64,000 nucleotides of DNA, taken from positions 1,860,001 through 1,924,000 of the forward strand of contig JARGXX010000105.1 in NCBI GenBank assembly GCA_030374765.1, in the 5' to 3' direction. Position numbers and translations under genes: made by a program. This DNA comes from Agarophyton chilense (taxonomy: Eukaryota; Rhodophyta; Florideophyceae; Gracilariales; Gracilariaceae). Below the pieces are notes generated by a model. It saw only the letters and a list, made by a program, of their open reading frames with translations. It had not been told where the DNA came from and did no database searches. Shown here in pieces: positions 31,532 to 42,494 of the stretch. Positions within the stretch are counted from its first letter, which is position 1. Every line of letters begins with the position of its first letter.

Positions 31532-34500
31532 CGTCTATGGTGGGTTCATCGGGTTTGTTAGCAGTAATTACCTTCCAATAATTTTTTGACGATTTCCTAG
31601 AAGAAAAGAATTTAGCAATACCTTTCTGTGGTAAATTTGTATGAAGCTTTTTTGTCACACTTCTGAATTTGGCTTTTCAGACGTATGAATGGGCAGTGTT
31701 TTGCTTCAAAATAACTTTTGGACGGGAAATTACACGTTAAAGTGAAGCAGCAGGAGAAATCTTTTCAGCATCTTCATTCTCTACATGTAGAGGTGCATTA
31801 TCTGGCTGTAAGAATGACCCTTTTCTATCTGAATCAGAGCGGGTACAGAAATTGGCATCGATTTTGGCTTTTGATGACATGTTCAAAGATCGGTAAAAAT
31901 TCGCTAGGAAGAACCGATGACCCATTCGTATTGCGCAAAGAACTGAACGCAACCTAGTTCGGGGCTGAACGTATATGTGCAAATGACTGTAACAAACTTG
32001 ATGGAGAGATAAAACTTAAAACACATGATGTGGAGAACATTAGAATAGAAACCACCTGAAGCTCTTCTATGCGTCGATCAAGTATTTTGTTTCGAGTACA
32101 TCTTGATAGCGCCACTTTTGGTGCTCTAGATCATCTGGAGATCACATCCCAACAAGTCGTACTTTCGTCGAGACGACATGCACACACTAGCAGTTTTTGT
32201 GTCTGTCGTTTCGTTTGAATTCCTTCTCGAAGGTTAAAGTGTGTCACGGGGCATAAATGTCTGCGTTGCTAAATTGACGTCACTATGACGTATTGCAAGA
32301 TAAACTACATTTCTCGTTCCTTGAAGGGCTAAAAAAATGTAAACAAACAAGAAATGCTGGGTTCAGACGTGTACATCTAGCACGCACGACTTGTCTTTTG
32401 GACAATGATGCTCCACTAGTAGAGGAAATAATAATAGGAACGCGCAAGCGATAAAATGCTTGGATCGTAGGAAACCACGTTTATGAAGCTAGCACTACAC
32501 AATAAATATATAAACTTTGATAAGTTAGACTTTGTTTTTGCTGCCTTTTATTTCGTCTTCTCTTTGGGAATAGGGAAGGTGTTTAGATTGGATTTTGTGG
32601 ACGAAAATCTTTATCTTTTGGATACGACCGCTATCCTATGAATGATTTGTATGTTTTCTAAATACTGTTCCATATATTTTATTTGGACGTTTTCTGTTTT
32701 GAATGGTTTGTTAGCATAAACGTTTTTGTTTGTTTTTGAAATCTTTTTAAAAAGATCTCCTTCTTACATGTTTTATTTTAAACATACTTACACATCAACC
32801 ACCCAAAAGTTTGCTTGGAGTTTGAATGGCATAGAAACAAGTATAAATTGTAGTGCTTTGATGACAATCGACATTTATCTGGCATGTCGATCCATGATAG
32901 GAGTTTGTAGTGAGATTTTTGCTTTTCGAGTAGTTTTTGTAACTCTGTGATAGCTATCGGTTTTTATTGGACAGTTTCAATGATGTTTGAAGTGTTGAGG
33001 TTGATATTTGTCGTTTTTTGTTTGATTGCGGATGGTTTTGTTTATATATATATATATATTTTTTTTACTGGCAAAAAAACGAGAATTCTGAATTATGGAA
33101 ATGAGTGGTTCATAGTGAAGGTTGATGAGTTTGGTAAAGCAAAAAAGATTGGAGCCGATTTCTTGGGACTTATAACAGAGAAAAGATGGTGGTTTGGAGA
33201 GAAAACAGAAAAAGATGGTTACTGCTACGGACTGGTTTAGATATTTCAGAGCACGGCATGGTTCAAATTAGTTTGGACGAGGAAACGTAGTCAGTGGGTT
33301 GGATTTGAAATATAAAATATGAAATTGCGAGTACTTAAATAAATAAAAAGACCACAAAGTCACATTCGAGTAGTCCCAGTTTGCCAACTCTGTACGAGAC
33401 CCCTGCGTCGTCTTAGCAATTTGAGAGCCCAGCCCAATCGCAAAATTGCATCCTCCTTTTTTCCACTGACCTCATCTTCACGTTGAGAATGGGTTCAGAG
33501 ATGGTGTTTTGGGGATTGGGCAGTGTGTAGTACAATATCGGATAAAAATTGGTACAATGGTTTCAATGACGCTTCCTCACGCCAAAATTTTTGAGTTTTA
33601 TCAGAGATGTTGGATTTTGTTTCAGCCTAATTTGGTATTTCAGGTTTAACCCAGTATCTGACAACCAAAATCAGATAGCGTTTGTACTGACAGTGGATGG
33701 GTGTAAACGACGGTTTACCAAGGATTGAGATGAATGGATTCACCCAATCAGCATGAAGAAGCGTTACCTTCGGATATGAGCAGTATGAAATCCGTCTGGT
33801 TATTTTACAAGTTTGGGGTTCTAATTTGGATCACGATTGCAATATGGAAATCAGCATTGAGTCGTGTAAACCTGGACAGCTAAACATTGACAGTACGTGT
33901 CGCATATGTGACTATAAAACTGAATGAATACCGAAAACGTTGAGTCAGGTCTGTCATGACTTCGTCCAATTTAGAACGAGTCACTCAGTCACAAATACGG
34001 CACTTCAAAAACAACCCAGCTGGTCTGGGTGTATTCTCAATTCAAAGAGCACTTCTCTGATATGGTGCGACAGCATGTATATAAGAATGCATTCTATTCA
34101 ATATTTAGTAGCTTCATACTGTTCAATGCCGTTCAAGCCAGTGAACTTCTATCCATGCTGTTATTGAAGCCACAGACCTACAGTTCCCAAAATATAAGAA
34201 TTAAAAGGACCGGAGGTTTTCTTTATTCAACTCGCCTTGCACTAAAGGCACCCGATCATGTTTCGAATCTTGACAAGGGCGGGGATCACGTACAAACAAC
34301 CGAAACAGCCAGGGATAAAAAATGGCGCGAGAGAGGGGAAAGACAATGAAAGTCATCTCTCTTGGTAACTTTGTTTTGAAAAGAAAGGCTATTCGAAAAA
34401 CAAGGGGGGCATCACGTCAATCTGTTTTGCGTGATTTTCTTGTCTAAATTCCACTGTCTCGGCTGTTACAAATGGAAGCGGTAACCTTTTAACCCCAAAC

Positions 34501-34736
34501 GCATGAACCTAGATCTCTTGACAGAGTCTTCCGTTTTTCATGAGTAGTCTATCTATTATCGAATGAAACGTTCCGGCAGCAATGTCGACAACCAGAACCT
34601 CGGTTAGATGGCGACGCAACTCAACCTGGCACAGCTGCTTGTGAGTTTGTTGTGCGAAGCAATATTTTGATACACCTGAACACAGCACGTGATCGACTGT
34701 TCTGTTGCATTTGTGAGTAACGTTTCATTCACAGGC
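31532..34736. other. No gene recognised over 3.2 kb; AT-rich
   Basis: AT-rich with frequent stops. The forward frame 32947-33240 (97 codons) has a hydrophobic start interrupted by a TATATA run at 33043-33059 and a charged tail; I cannot assign it. Confidence 0.45.
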
Positions 34737-34850
34737 CGTCCCTGCTTGGACACTTTTTCATTTGTGAATCCTCCGGATGACATGCAGGAATATCAAGTCT
34801 ATCACAAGAGACCTCTTATATCATATGAACACCCGAGTCCAGAACTTTGG
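34737..34850 (+). pseudogene. Fragment of the secreted cysteine family
   Basis: A short forward stretch contains GRPCLDTFSFVN and, after a gap, YHKRPLISYEH. Intact members have NQPCLRLDDATVFN, then CHDKPLISYDE about 40 residues further on. The fragment lacks the intervening part, the signal peptide and everything after the PLISY block. It lies about 200 bp upstream of the intact gene at 35047, so it looks like a tandem-duplication relic. The match is short, hence moderate confidence. Confidence 0.42.
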
Positions 34851-34941
34851 CAACAGGGCTTTCTGATCTCGAGTAAGCCGAGGCTGGTAGTCTAGAAGAC
34901 AAGGGTACATCAAAAAGCCACCCAAGAATACAGTAAAACAG

Positions 34942-34948
34942 TATAAAA
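34942..34948 (+). promoter_or_regulatory. TATA box for the secreted-protein gene at 35047
   Basis: TATAAAA lies 105 bp upstream of the ATG. The reverse-strand paralogue at 42381 has TATAAAA 113 bp upstream, a similar spacing. Confidence 0.55.
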
Positions 34949-35046
34949 GACAACGCTCTGTCGACACCTACCCACGGATCTTGACGATCCCAAAACTACC
35001 ACTATACCGAAGTGCACTCTCCAAATACCCAACTCAATCGCGCAGT

Positions 35047-35721
35047 ATGAAGTACCTCTTCGCTTTATGTGTTCCCTTGCTCTTCAATTTAATTTATGCA
35101 TATGGAGATGAATCATCCCATGGAAGAGTCATGAAAGGAATCTACGTGCCAAAAATCCCGTTTAGCACCAAAAATGTGAGGACGGAATTATGCCTGTTAC
35201 TCAATGGAAGAAATCTCATCAATGAGGAATTCTCGTTTGACTTCGAAGCAGCCGACACCCTGTTCGCATGTTCCGAAAAGAGGGGAAGGCAAGTAGTTCA
35301 TTTTCCTGGTAGGCTTAATTTAAGAAGTTCCGAATTTGTTTGCGAGAAGACTCCATTGATTTCGTATTCAGATGATGATGATTTTGCTGAGCTTATTCCC
35401 TTCCATTTGCCATTCGTTTGTGTGGACGATATTTGTGTTTTTTACAAATATGTTCGGAACAGAGTGTTTCTCTCAGCTGCTGTTCTTCGAGAAGAGGCAC
35501 CAAAGCTTCGGGGTCAGTACCATATAAAGGTACCCTTCCTTGAGACAAAAGTGTTGTATGACTTCGACTCTTCTATGGTTGAGAAGTTTGCAAAGAATCA
35601 AGCCCATGCTTTCAAGAAAGGAGTTACTGGTTCAATTGACCTCAGAGCAATGTCATACCTCGGAACAACCAAAGCACGCTGCCAATTCCCAAGACTGTCT
35701 TGTACATGCAACAGAAGATAG
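35047..35721 (+). CDS. Small secreted cysteine-containing protein (family member A)
   Basis: A single-exon ORF of 224 codons; the ATG at 35047 is chosen because a signal peptide follows at once (MKYLFALCVPLLFNLIYAYG). The mature part has a 25-residue segment absent from its paralogues, then conserved ELC, FACSEK, CEKTPLISY, FVCVDDICVFY (C-x4-C-V-F-Y), VPFLETKVLYDF, a helix with EKFAKNQAHAFKKGV, IDLRAMSYL, ARCQFP and a terminal CTC. Eight cysteines of the mature chain align with those of member B, suggesting a disulfide-stabilised extracellular fold. No membrane span follows the signal. Paralogues lie at 39143 (forward) and 42381 (reverse), with a fragment just upstream. I do not recognise the family; function unknown. 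Confidence 0.8.
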   Translation: MKYLFALCVPLLFNLIYAYGDESSHGRVMKGIYVPKIPFSTKNVRTELCLLLNGRNLINEEFSFDFEAADTLFACSEKRGRQVVHFPGRLNLRSSEFVCEKTPLISYSDDDDFAELIPFHLPFVCVDDICVFYKYVRNRVFLSAAVLREEAPKLRGQYHIKVPFLETKVLYDFDSSMVEKFAKNQAHAFKKGVTGSIDLRAMSYLGTTKARCQFPRLSCTCNRR

Positions 35722-35856
35722 GAACAGACGAGAAAGATTCGGGGAAAATGTTCTGAAACCCTGTTTTCTATGAGGAGAAGACATTTGAATTTGATTTCGT
35801 TCGACGACGGAGATGAAGAGCCGTTGTTACAAATGAGAACACACATCTTCATCTAA

Positions 35857-36129
35857 ATGTACAATTCTATAGTGTTTGGATTAAGGAAAAAGAATATAAA
35901 CCTTGACAAAATTCGTGCAGAAGAACAAATTCAGACCAATAGTTTCCCTCTTCTGAAAAAGGTGGAGGAACTTGTGAATCTTCAAGCACTCAGAATTTAT
36001 TCTCAGCCTGTTCTAAACCGGATGGCATACTTTTTTCTGGGGACGTCACCATTTAACCAACCAATTCCACAAAAGTACACAGTAGATGAAATATATTTTC
36101 TTTATAAAAAGTCACTAAAATTTCCCTAA
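35857..36129 (+). CDS. Unrecognised 90-codon ORF
   Basis: An ATG-initiated frame with mixed composition (INLDKIRAEEQIQTNSF, YKKSLKFP). It has no signal peptide or motif I know and is AT-rich. It lies 136 bp after the secreted-protein gene. It could be a chance frame or a repeat fragment. Confidence 0.25.
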   Translation: MYNSIVFGLRKKNINLDKIRAEEQIQTNSFPLLKKVEELVNLQALRIYSQPVLNRMAYFFLGTSPFNQPIPQKYTVDEIYFLYKKSLKFP

Positions 36130-39100
36130 TTTTTTATGAGCTCAGCTTGCATATTGAGGATTTGGCGAAAAGCTACCACCTTTGTATTCTGTAACCCCCC
36201 CCCCCCCCTCCCCAATGTATTTCAACTGAATATTTCGCTAGGCTCATTGCATAGCAAATCAGACACAGGCGCAACAGCAAGAGAAATATGCACATACCCT
36301 CTGAAAAATGAAAAGTAGGATCAGGCAGTGTGGAGTAGACCTTTTTTTTAATTCCTTCTAACGATGATGAGTCTGAAGGCAATGAACGCTCGATTATCTC
36401 TACAATGAGACAATGAAGAAGAATATTCGATAGAGGCGTCCAGAGCTTGCTTTTTTGGCTTTATTAAAGAGATAAAACCAAAATCAATGGACCATGACAT
36501 TTCAGAATACCATTCCACTGGAGGATGTGAGAATCTACATGCGAACTCCCCTTGCAGGAAATTGATCTCTTCATTTACATGCGAGAAACACTTTTCTCGA
36601 AATCTGGGTGAGAGGTGTTCATCTTGAATATCAAACAAATGTCGATCGAATAGACGTGTTGTGGTCCTTGTTGAAGGCAGCGACGATAGCCACCCACGTG
36701 ATGGGCGCTTCCTGACGATATGTTGAATACAAAGAAAGTACATACGGTATGGACTTCATAAGCCGCCCCTCGGAGGGTGGCAGTTGATACGGGCTTTGTC
36801 CACATGGACTATGTTTGGGAAAAAACGTTCGTACACATGAATCTTCGAGAGGTCATCGTTTTTCACAAATGGGAGCGCGTACCTTCGACAAAAACGTTTA
36901 GTCGTGCCTTGCGCACTGTGATTATTGTGGTGGAGTTGATGACGAGGACTCTTTCCTCGTACGTGTAGAGAGCACGCTGAATTAGATGATGCCTGCGAGG
37001 ATTGGCTGAAAGCATGACATTGGTCGAAAGAGAAGATGAAAGAGAACGTTCTGCTCTGTCGCATGACAAAGCTGTACAGTGGTTCCTGTGTGGTCCACAT
37101 GACGGCAATGATACAATCGAAATGAGTTCATCAAAGCCGTAACAAAAAACCTGAGACGGTTGCCGTCCGGCGCACGTGGCGCATGTCAGCTTGAACGTCA
37201 GTGTCGGGCACTTGAGTCAAGTTCGTTTCCACTTTGCATTGAAGTATCGTGACTGCCGCTGCCGATGAAACGAAAAATAGACATGAGTTTTGCTGCTGAT
37301 GTGTGAGCCATTCGGATTTTGTGAGTAAAAAGTTGTCCCGGAAAGAGTAAATTCTGTGGATAGAGTGAGTATGAATGGCATGAACAAAGAATCATTTTCA
37401 GGTGACCTGAAACAGACCCCAACCGGGGAGAGGATTCCGAAGAATGACATTGTCCTGATCTGTGGATGCTTCCGTACGCTCGAAAGCCTCCAACAGAGAG
37501 TAACGATGTCGAAGAACATTCTCATCCAACGATGGATCATTCCATGGGGACCTGGAAACTAGACGTAATCACGCACCGTTGGACGGATATACTCAAGAAA
37601 GAGGAGCTTTCTTGGCAAGTGACGGCCGTTATACATGTGTACTGTATAGCTGACCATAATAATACTGTAGGCATCTGATATGCACACAATGTGCATTGTA
37701 ATTCTGGAAGAGACGCATATGCGCGATCTTCTGTATTTCTCGACGGATTAGGAGATTAAAAACGCTTTTATTCCGAGCTCAAAGCGAAGGAAAAACGTTA
37801 CTTACAACGGGACGCGAAGAATATTGTGTCAATCTAAGCAGCGTGGTTTGATGTAAGGAATACCATCATTTGTCGTTACCCAAGCAATATGCTTCGAAGA
37901 ATGACCTACGAGAATCTGATATACGAAGGCTGTTTGGTAAAGGTTCTCCTGTTGCGGTTTCTGTCAACAAAAGTCCGTCAATAACCGGACATGATACTAG
38001 CTGATATCGCTACGAAAGAAACCTGGATCCGGAAAGAGCACCAACACCGGACTCCAGTGACCCGGGGAAGAGAATAGCACAGCCGGAGTATGAAGTCTCA
38101 ACTCCAGGCTCACACAAAAAGCAGGCGAAAGCGATTAACGAATGAGCTATGGCGGCCCATGGTGTCATACCTGTGCAATACCGCTAGAGCTTTTGTGGTG
38201 ACTGTTTGTTACCGTCATCTGCAGCTGACAGCAGTACAAGGGCGAGTATAACCATTCAGAACCAGAACGGGAGTCAGTTAGAGGTCGATGGAGACGTTGA
38301 GCACGTTGGTCTAGAAAACGTAAATATTCTGTGCTTGCTCTCTGTTATCAAGAGTATTACGGCTTCCGAAACTTCTGAAACTGCGTTGGCATTCTGTTCG
38401 TCTTTGGCAGTCATGTGGAGAATTCTCATATTCTCAGAAAAAGCCATTAATTGCAATCTCGATGGCGATGAATTAATTGGAGCTGCCTTTCGGATTTTGC
38501 CGCGTCAACATTTAATGGTCTGATTGCTTATGTTTGCGTCGGAGATGAAGGTATGTAACCCTTTACCATCACAAAAACGTTATCTGAGAAGGTTGGGTTT
38601 GGCCGTTTCAGGTGCTCGCTGACTGCGGCAGCATTTAAAGGTTTCCTCCGGCCAAATACGGGTGTATAAAAGAAAAAAAACATGGTGGCGCTGTATAGTG
38701 GGAATATGGGAAAACTCGGGAACACACGCACACTGTGTAAGCGTGAGGTAATGCTGCCAACAGCAGAGCGTCAATGTCTGCTCCAGCGATTGGTTCATTC
38801 ACCCGTCATCAGGAAGACCTTTTAGCTCCACGTGCATCATTGTGCGTAGCACGTGCCGATCTCCGCTTCTGCCGTAGCTTCCTTCCCGAGGTCGCACCCC
38901 AGCACTGCCGAATTTGTCTTACAGAATGTCAGCGCTGCTGCCCGCCCACGCACATGAAACCATTCTTTGCCGGCAACAGCGCTTTCTCCAGCGCTCACAG
39001 CCATACATCGCTACATAAACGCTTTCACCTCCTTCGCGAAGCCTTCCGCGTGTCCTCCGCTCAATCCCGGAGATAACAGCCGCCGCCTTTCACCAGCATA

Positions 39101-39142
39101 TCTTGTCACACAACATCTCTTTTCTTGATCCGCAACTCCAAC
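36130..39142. other. No gene recognised; homopolymer tract
   Basis: Short open frames on both strands at 36348-37562 overlap each other and none is convincing. A run of 14 C at 36195-36208 and a T run near 36341-36350 are present. The segment 38774-39076 is open but its composition (His/Arg/Ser/Cys) looks like leader or shadow for the gene at 39143. Confidence 0.4.
36195..36208 (+). repeat. Poly-C tract
   Basis: Fourteen consecutive C, followed after one T by CCCC. Homopolymers of this length are error-prone in sequencing, so the exact count is doubtful. Confidence 0.8.
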
Positions 39143-39751
39143 ATGTCTCGCTTCTTTCCCGCCCTCATCCTCTTAGTCGCCGCCGCTTGTCATCAACTAG
39201 CTCTATGTGTCCCCACCTCAAATCAACCTTGTCTACGTCTCGACGACGCAACCGTGTTCAATCAGCAATTCCCCACGTCCTACGAAGCAGCTGCCGTTTT
39301 GCTCACGTGCTCCGCCAAAGAAGGCTCAGTCGTCACGCACTACGCGGGCGATAGGGGCATCGATAGCTCGCGAGTCGTCTGTCACGATAAGCCGTTGATC
39401 TCGTACGATGAACAGGCAGACCGCATCAAAGCCACTGTCGCCACCATGCCCTTCTTCTGCGAGAACAGTCTGTGCGTGTTCTATCAAGCCAGTGGTTCTG
39501 AGGTTTTCCTTTCTGCACTCGTTCGTGCAACTGAGATAACAAAGCTTCAAACGACATCTACTGAGGTTCCGTTTCTGAGGACCACTGTGAGATATTCGTT
39601 CAATGGTTTGCTCGAAACGTTTGCTCGGAGAGTGCTTTCGGCTTTCCAGCAGAATGTGAACGGTGAGATTGATCTGAGGGCAATTGCTTTCTTAGCCACA
39701 GAAGCTGCAACTTGCCAGATTCCGGTTACTCCATGCGTTTGTCGAAATTGA
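39143..39751 (+). CDS. Small secreted cysteine-containing protein (family member B)
   Basis: A single-exon ORF of 202 codons; the ATG at 39143 starts a signal peptide (MSRFFPALILLVAAACHQLA). The conserved blocks are QPCLRLDD, LLTCSAK, VVCHDKPLISYDE, FFCENSLCVFY, VPFLRTTVRYSF, LLETFARRVLSAFQQNVNG, IDLRAIAFLAT, TCQIP and a terminal CVC. The first half favours C-ending codons, like the host membrane-protein fragment at 17190; the second half is more neutral. It agrees with member A in all mature cysteines and with member C in the LLETFA helix. It is convergent with member C 2 kb downstream. Probably exported; function unknown. Confidence 0.83.
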   Translation: MSRFFPALILLVAAACHQLALCVPTSNQPCLRLDDATVFNQQFPTSYEAAAVLLTCSAKEGSVVTHYAGDRGIDSSRVVCHDKPLISYDEQADRIKATVATMPFFCENSLCVFYQASGSEVFLSALVRATEITKLQTTSTEVPFLRTTVRYSFNGLLETFARRVLSAFQQNVNGEIDLRAIAFLATEAATCQIPVTPCVCRN

Positions 39752-41796
39752 TATGCATGTCTGTCTGCCTGGGTACCTTGTATGGATTTGTCTGGGGTGC
39801 TTGCGCGTTCTTTGGTACCGGCTCGCGCTCAGAGCAGGCCTATGTTGTCGTTGAGTGATGTTTTCGTTTCAGATCGCCTGTTCCAGTGATGCTTTGATAT
39901 TTCTTTCTTATCAACAACGGAGATGCAAAGGATTTCTCCGTTACCCCTACCTGTAGCTGCGCTACATCGCATCACTCCGAAGACGAGCCTCAATATCGGT
40001 AGTCTAGGTTCTTGTAAGAGATACTTTTTGTAAATACTAGCCTCCGTGAAAACGTATATAAAAGAAAATTACAAGTGATTACCCCTAAATGATTCTTGAA
40101 AGCTCTGAAGATATGAAACCCAAAACAAAACACAAAACCCGTAGCAAGTCTAGCCATCCTTGCAACACCCCTCTCGCGTTTGAAAGGTTGCATAGAGTTT
40201 CATCCCAACCTCTTTTGTTGCCGTCTCATGTCTTGCAGCGTTCAAAGGCACTATTAATAGAAATCTTCCAAGAACTTGTTACCCGAAACGTGACTGGCGT
40301 AGGGTCTGCCCGATTTTAAGCGTGGTGAAAATGCCACGACAACCGTCACAGGTCAATCGTTTTCGATCCCCTTCCACTCAATAACCTTGGAACATGTTCG
40401 GTGCACCCTGTCCTTGTGCACAGAGCAATCTGAACTTTCTTTGTTGCCGAAACAGATGTGTTGTTATCAAACTATAACGAGTCTTCACCCTACAAACTCG
40501 AGTCTCCAGCGAGAAGTTTTCACTAAAATATCGTGTTTCAGTATCGCAAGACCCGTGGAGAAAAATATGTTTTTTTGCGCATATGCCTCTTTTCCTTTAG
40601 TGGCGCCGTCAGCGCTCTGAGACTTGCGGAAACGGGGCTTTCTTGAAGCAGCTTTCTCTCAATGGGAAGGCCGAAGTATTTCATTTGACCAATGTCCACT
40701 GAAGTGTAAAACAATGAGTTTGGAATCGATTGTGTGCTGCGAAGAGTTCAAGGCATAGGAAATGTCAAAAGTTATCCTACTGTGTGTTGCACGTTGCAAT
40801 CTAAGAATCATGTTGCTCTGTCCCTTACAACCGAGGTGCAGATATGTTAAATATATCCACATATGCGTCTTCGTTCGTTTGTGGACGTAGTTTATATTCT
40901 CCCTTTTCACTGAATGAATGCAAAAATGCCATCTTGGACATCATTTCTCTCCTTGAATAGCACAATGACCGTTCATAGTTTTTCCCACCCATGTCTTGAA
41001 AGCAACAATGTCATCGACAGGAATATATTCGAAGTTCTTGTGGACTGTGATGATAGTTACGTGATAAAGCAACAAGGCAAGACGTACTGGACATTGTTTT
41101 CGCATGTGTGCCACACTTCCCCTGACAAAACACATTTTTAGAGGTATGGCGTTCCTGGATGCAAACTGAACCCTGGCCTTGTGCACTCTGCTCGATTCTG
41201 AAGATAATATCGGTCAATTTGTTATCAGAATTGCCGGACGGTTTCACAAGAAAGACTACAGAAACACTCATTCCAGAATGTAAATAGCTTCTCATCTTTC
41301 ATAAAGCTTCAGCAAATGTGGGAAAGAACATTGTGTCACTGTTTTGGGAAAGTCAATAACTCCATACGTTTGAAACGAGGAGATCTTAACGCCCAATCAC
41401 GTCAGAAAATAACGCTTGGCGAAATGCGAATCGAACCCTTCACCACCGCAAAAAATAGGCCCCGAATCGCGCCGAAGGAAGAGCTTGAAGAATCAAGTTG
41501 CCTTACTTGTTGCGATCTTTTCTTCCCTTACTCACAAAAAACTTGTTCAAACTACAAAGCTTCTTAACCTTTTTAGATTCACAATTTCTATGGTAGAGAT
41601 TATGCAAACAATATTACTATATCCGCTAGTGTCAATATCTTGAACCACAAACCGAGAAGAACACAAAGGAACTTCATTCTCGGGGAGAAACGGCTTATCC
41701 ATACCGGGTCACGGTTTGGGCGTGACTTTGGTTTTTTTTTCCTGGCAATTCTGATGATACCGAAGCTTTTCTTTTTCATACTTAAGAGCATGAAAC
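39752..41796. other. No gene recognised between two family members
   Basis: 2 kb with only short, unassignable frames on both strands. There is no sign of a further copy of the CxxxxCV[FI]Y block. Confidence 0.45.
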
Positions 41797-42381
41797 TCAG
41801 CGTTCGGGGAGGAAGCACCTTGCTTCATCAGATGCTAAAAACACAAGCCCACGGAGCGCAAGCGGATCATTCACATTACTCTTGAACGCCAGAAGCAGGC
41901 TTTTGGCAAATGTTTCCAGCAGTCCTTCAAAATCAAAAAGCAAATCTGTCACCAAGAAAGAAATCTTCGTTCCTTTGGATCGAATTTCCGATATATCTTC
42001 CTCCAAAAGAAATTGAGATAGCCGAACAGTGCTGTTTTCCGCCGCGTATATAACACATTCTCCTTCAATACACAATGATGGCTTGTCCTCAATTGGGAGA
42101 TCTTCCCTGTCCTCTTCCTCTACGAATGAAAAAAGTGGAGCGTCCTGGCATTCTGTCGCCAATGTTCGAGGGTCTATTTTTCCAGCTCTGAAAATAAATC
42201 TAGAATCCTCAATTATTACACATCGCAAAAGAAGTACACCAGCAAGAGTGGTGTTTGGAAATTCTTCATGCAGCACATCCCGACTACTTATCACAAGGCA
42301 ACTCTCATCTACCGGGGTTCCCTCCGGAAGCTGAAGAATAGTGGCAATGAACAAAATAAGAGCAATTGAGAGAACACCCAT
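41797..42381 (-). CDS. Small secreted cysteine-containing protein (family member C)
   Basis: A single-exon ORF of 194 codons on the reverse strand; the ATG at 42381 begins a signal peptide (MGVLSIALILFIATILQL). Conserved blocks: ESCLVIS, LLRCVII, TECQDAPLFSF, SLCIEGECVIY (C-x4-C-V-I-Y), ISFLVTDLLFDF, LLETFAKSLLLAFKSNVND and ARCFLPER. It stops where members A and B go on to a terminal CxC, so it has six of their eight mature cysteines. The two lost are neighbours and may form one local bridge or pair with a partner. Two N-glycosylation sequons (NTT, NST) fit an extracellular protein. TATAAAA lies 113 bp upstream. Function unknown. Confidence 0.8.
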   Translation of the reverse strand: MGVLSIALILFIATILQLPEGTPVDESCLVISSRDVLHEEFPNTTLAGVLLLRCVIIEDSRFIFRAGKIDPRTLATECQDAPLFSFVEEEDREDLPIEDKPSLCIEGECVIYAAENSTVRLSQFLLEEDISEIRSKGTKISFLVTDLLFDFEGLLETFAKSLLLAFKSNVNDPLALRGLVFLASDEARCFLPER

Positions 42382-42487
42382 GATTGATATATGCTTGATG
42401 TGGTATGAAGATACTCTGTCTTGATAGAAAGGCAGAAATTTATGCTCGTAGAAGTGCCGAGGCAGTTCTAAGCTCCAGTCTTGGTTC

Positions 42488-42494
42488 TTTTATA
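42488..42494 (-). promoter_or_regulatory. TATA box for the secreted-protein gene at 42381
   Basis: Reverse-strand TATAAAA in the context GAGTATAAAAGAACC, 113 bp before the ATG. Confidence 0.55.

Noticed and set aside
31737-31982. Reverse frame with LQPDNAPLHV, recalling a mariner second catalytic block
   Set aside because: No other transposase blocks flank it and there are no terminal repeats; probably chance.
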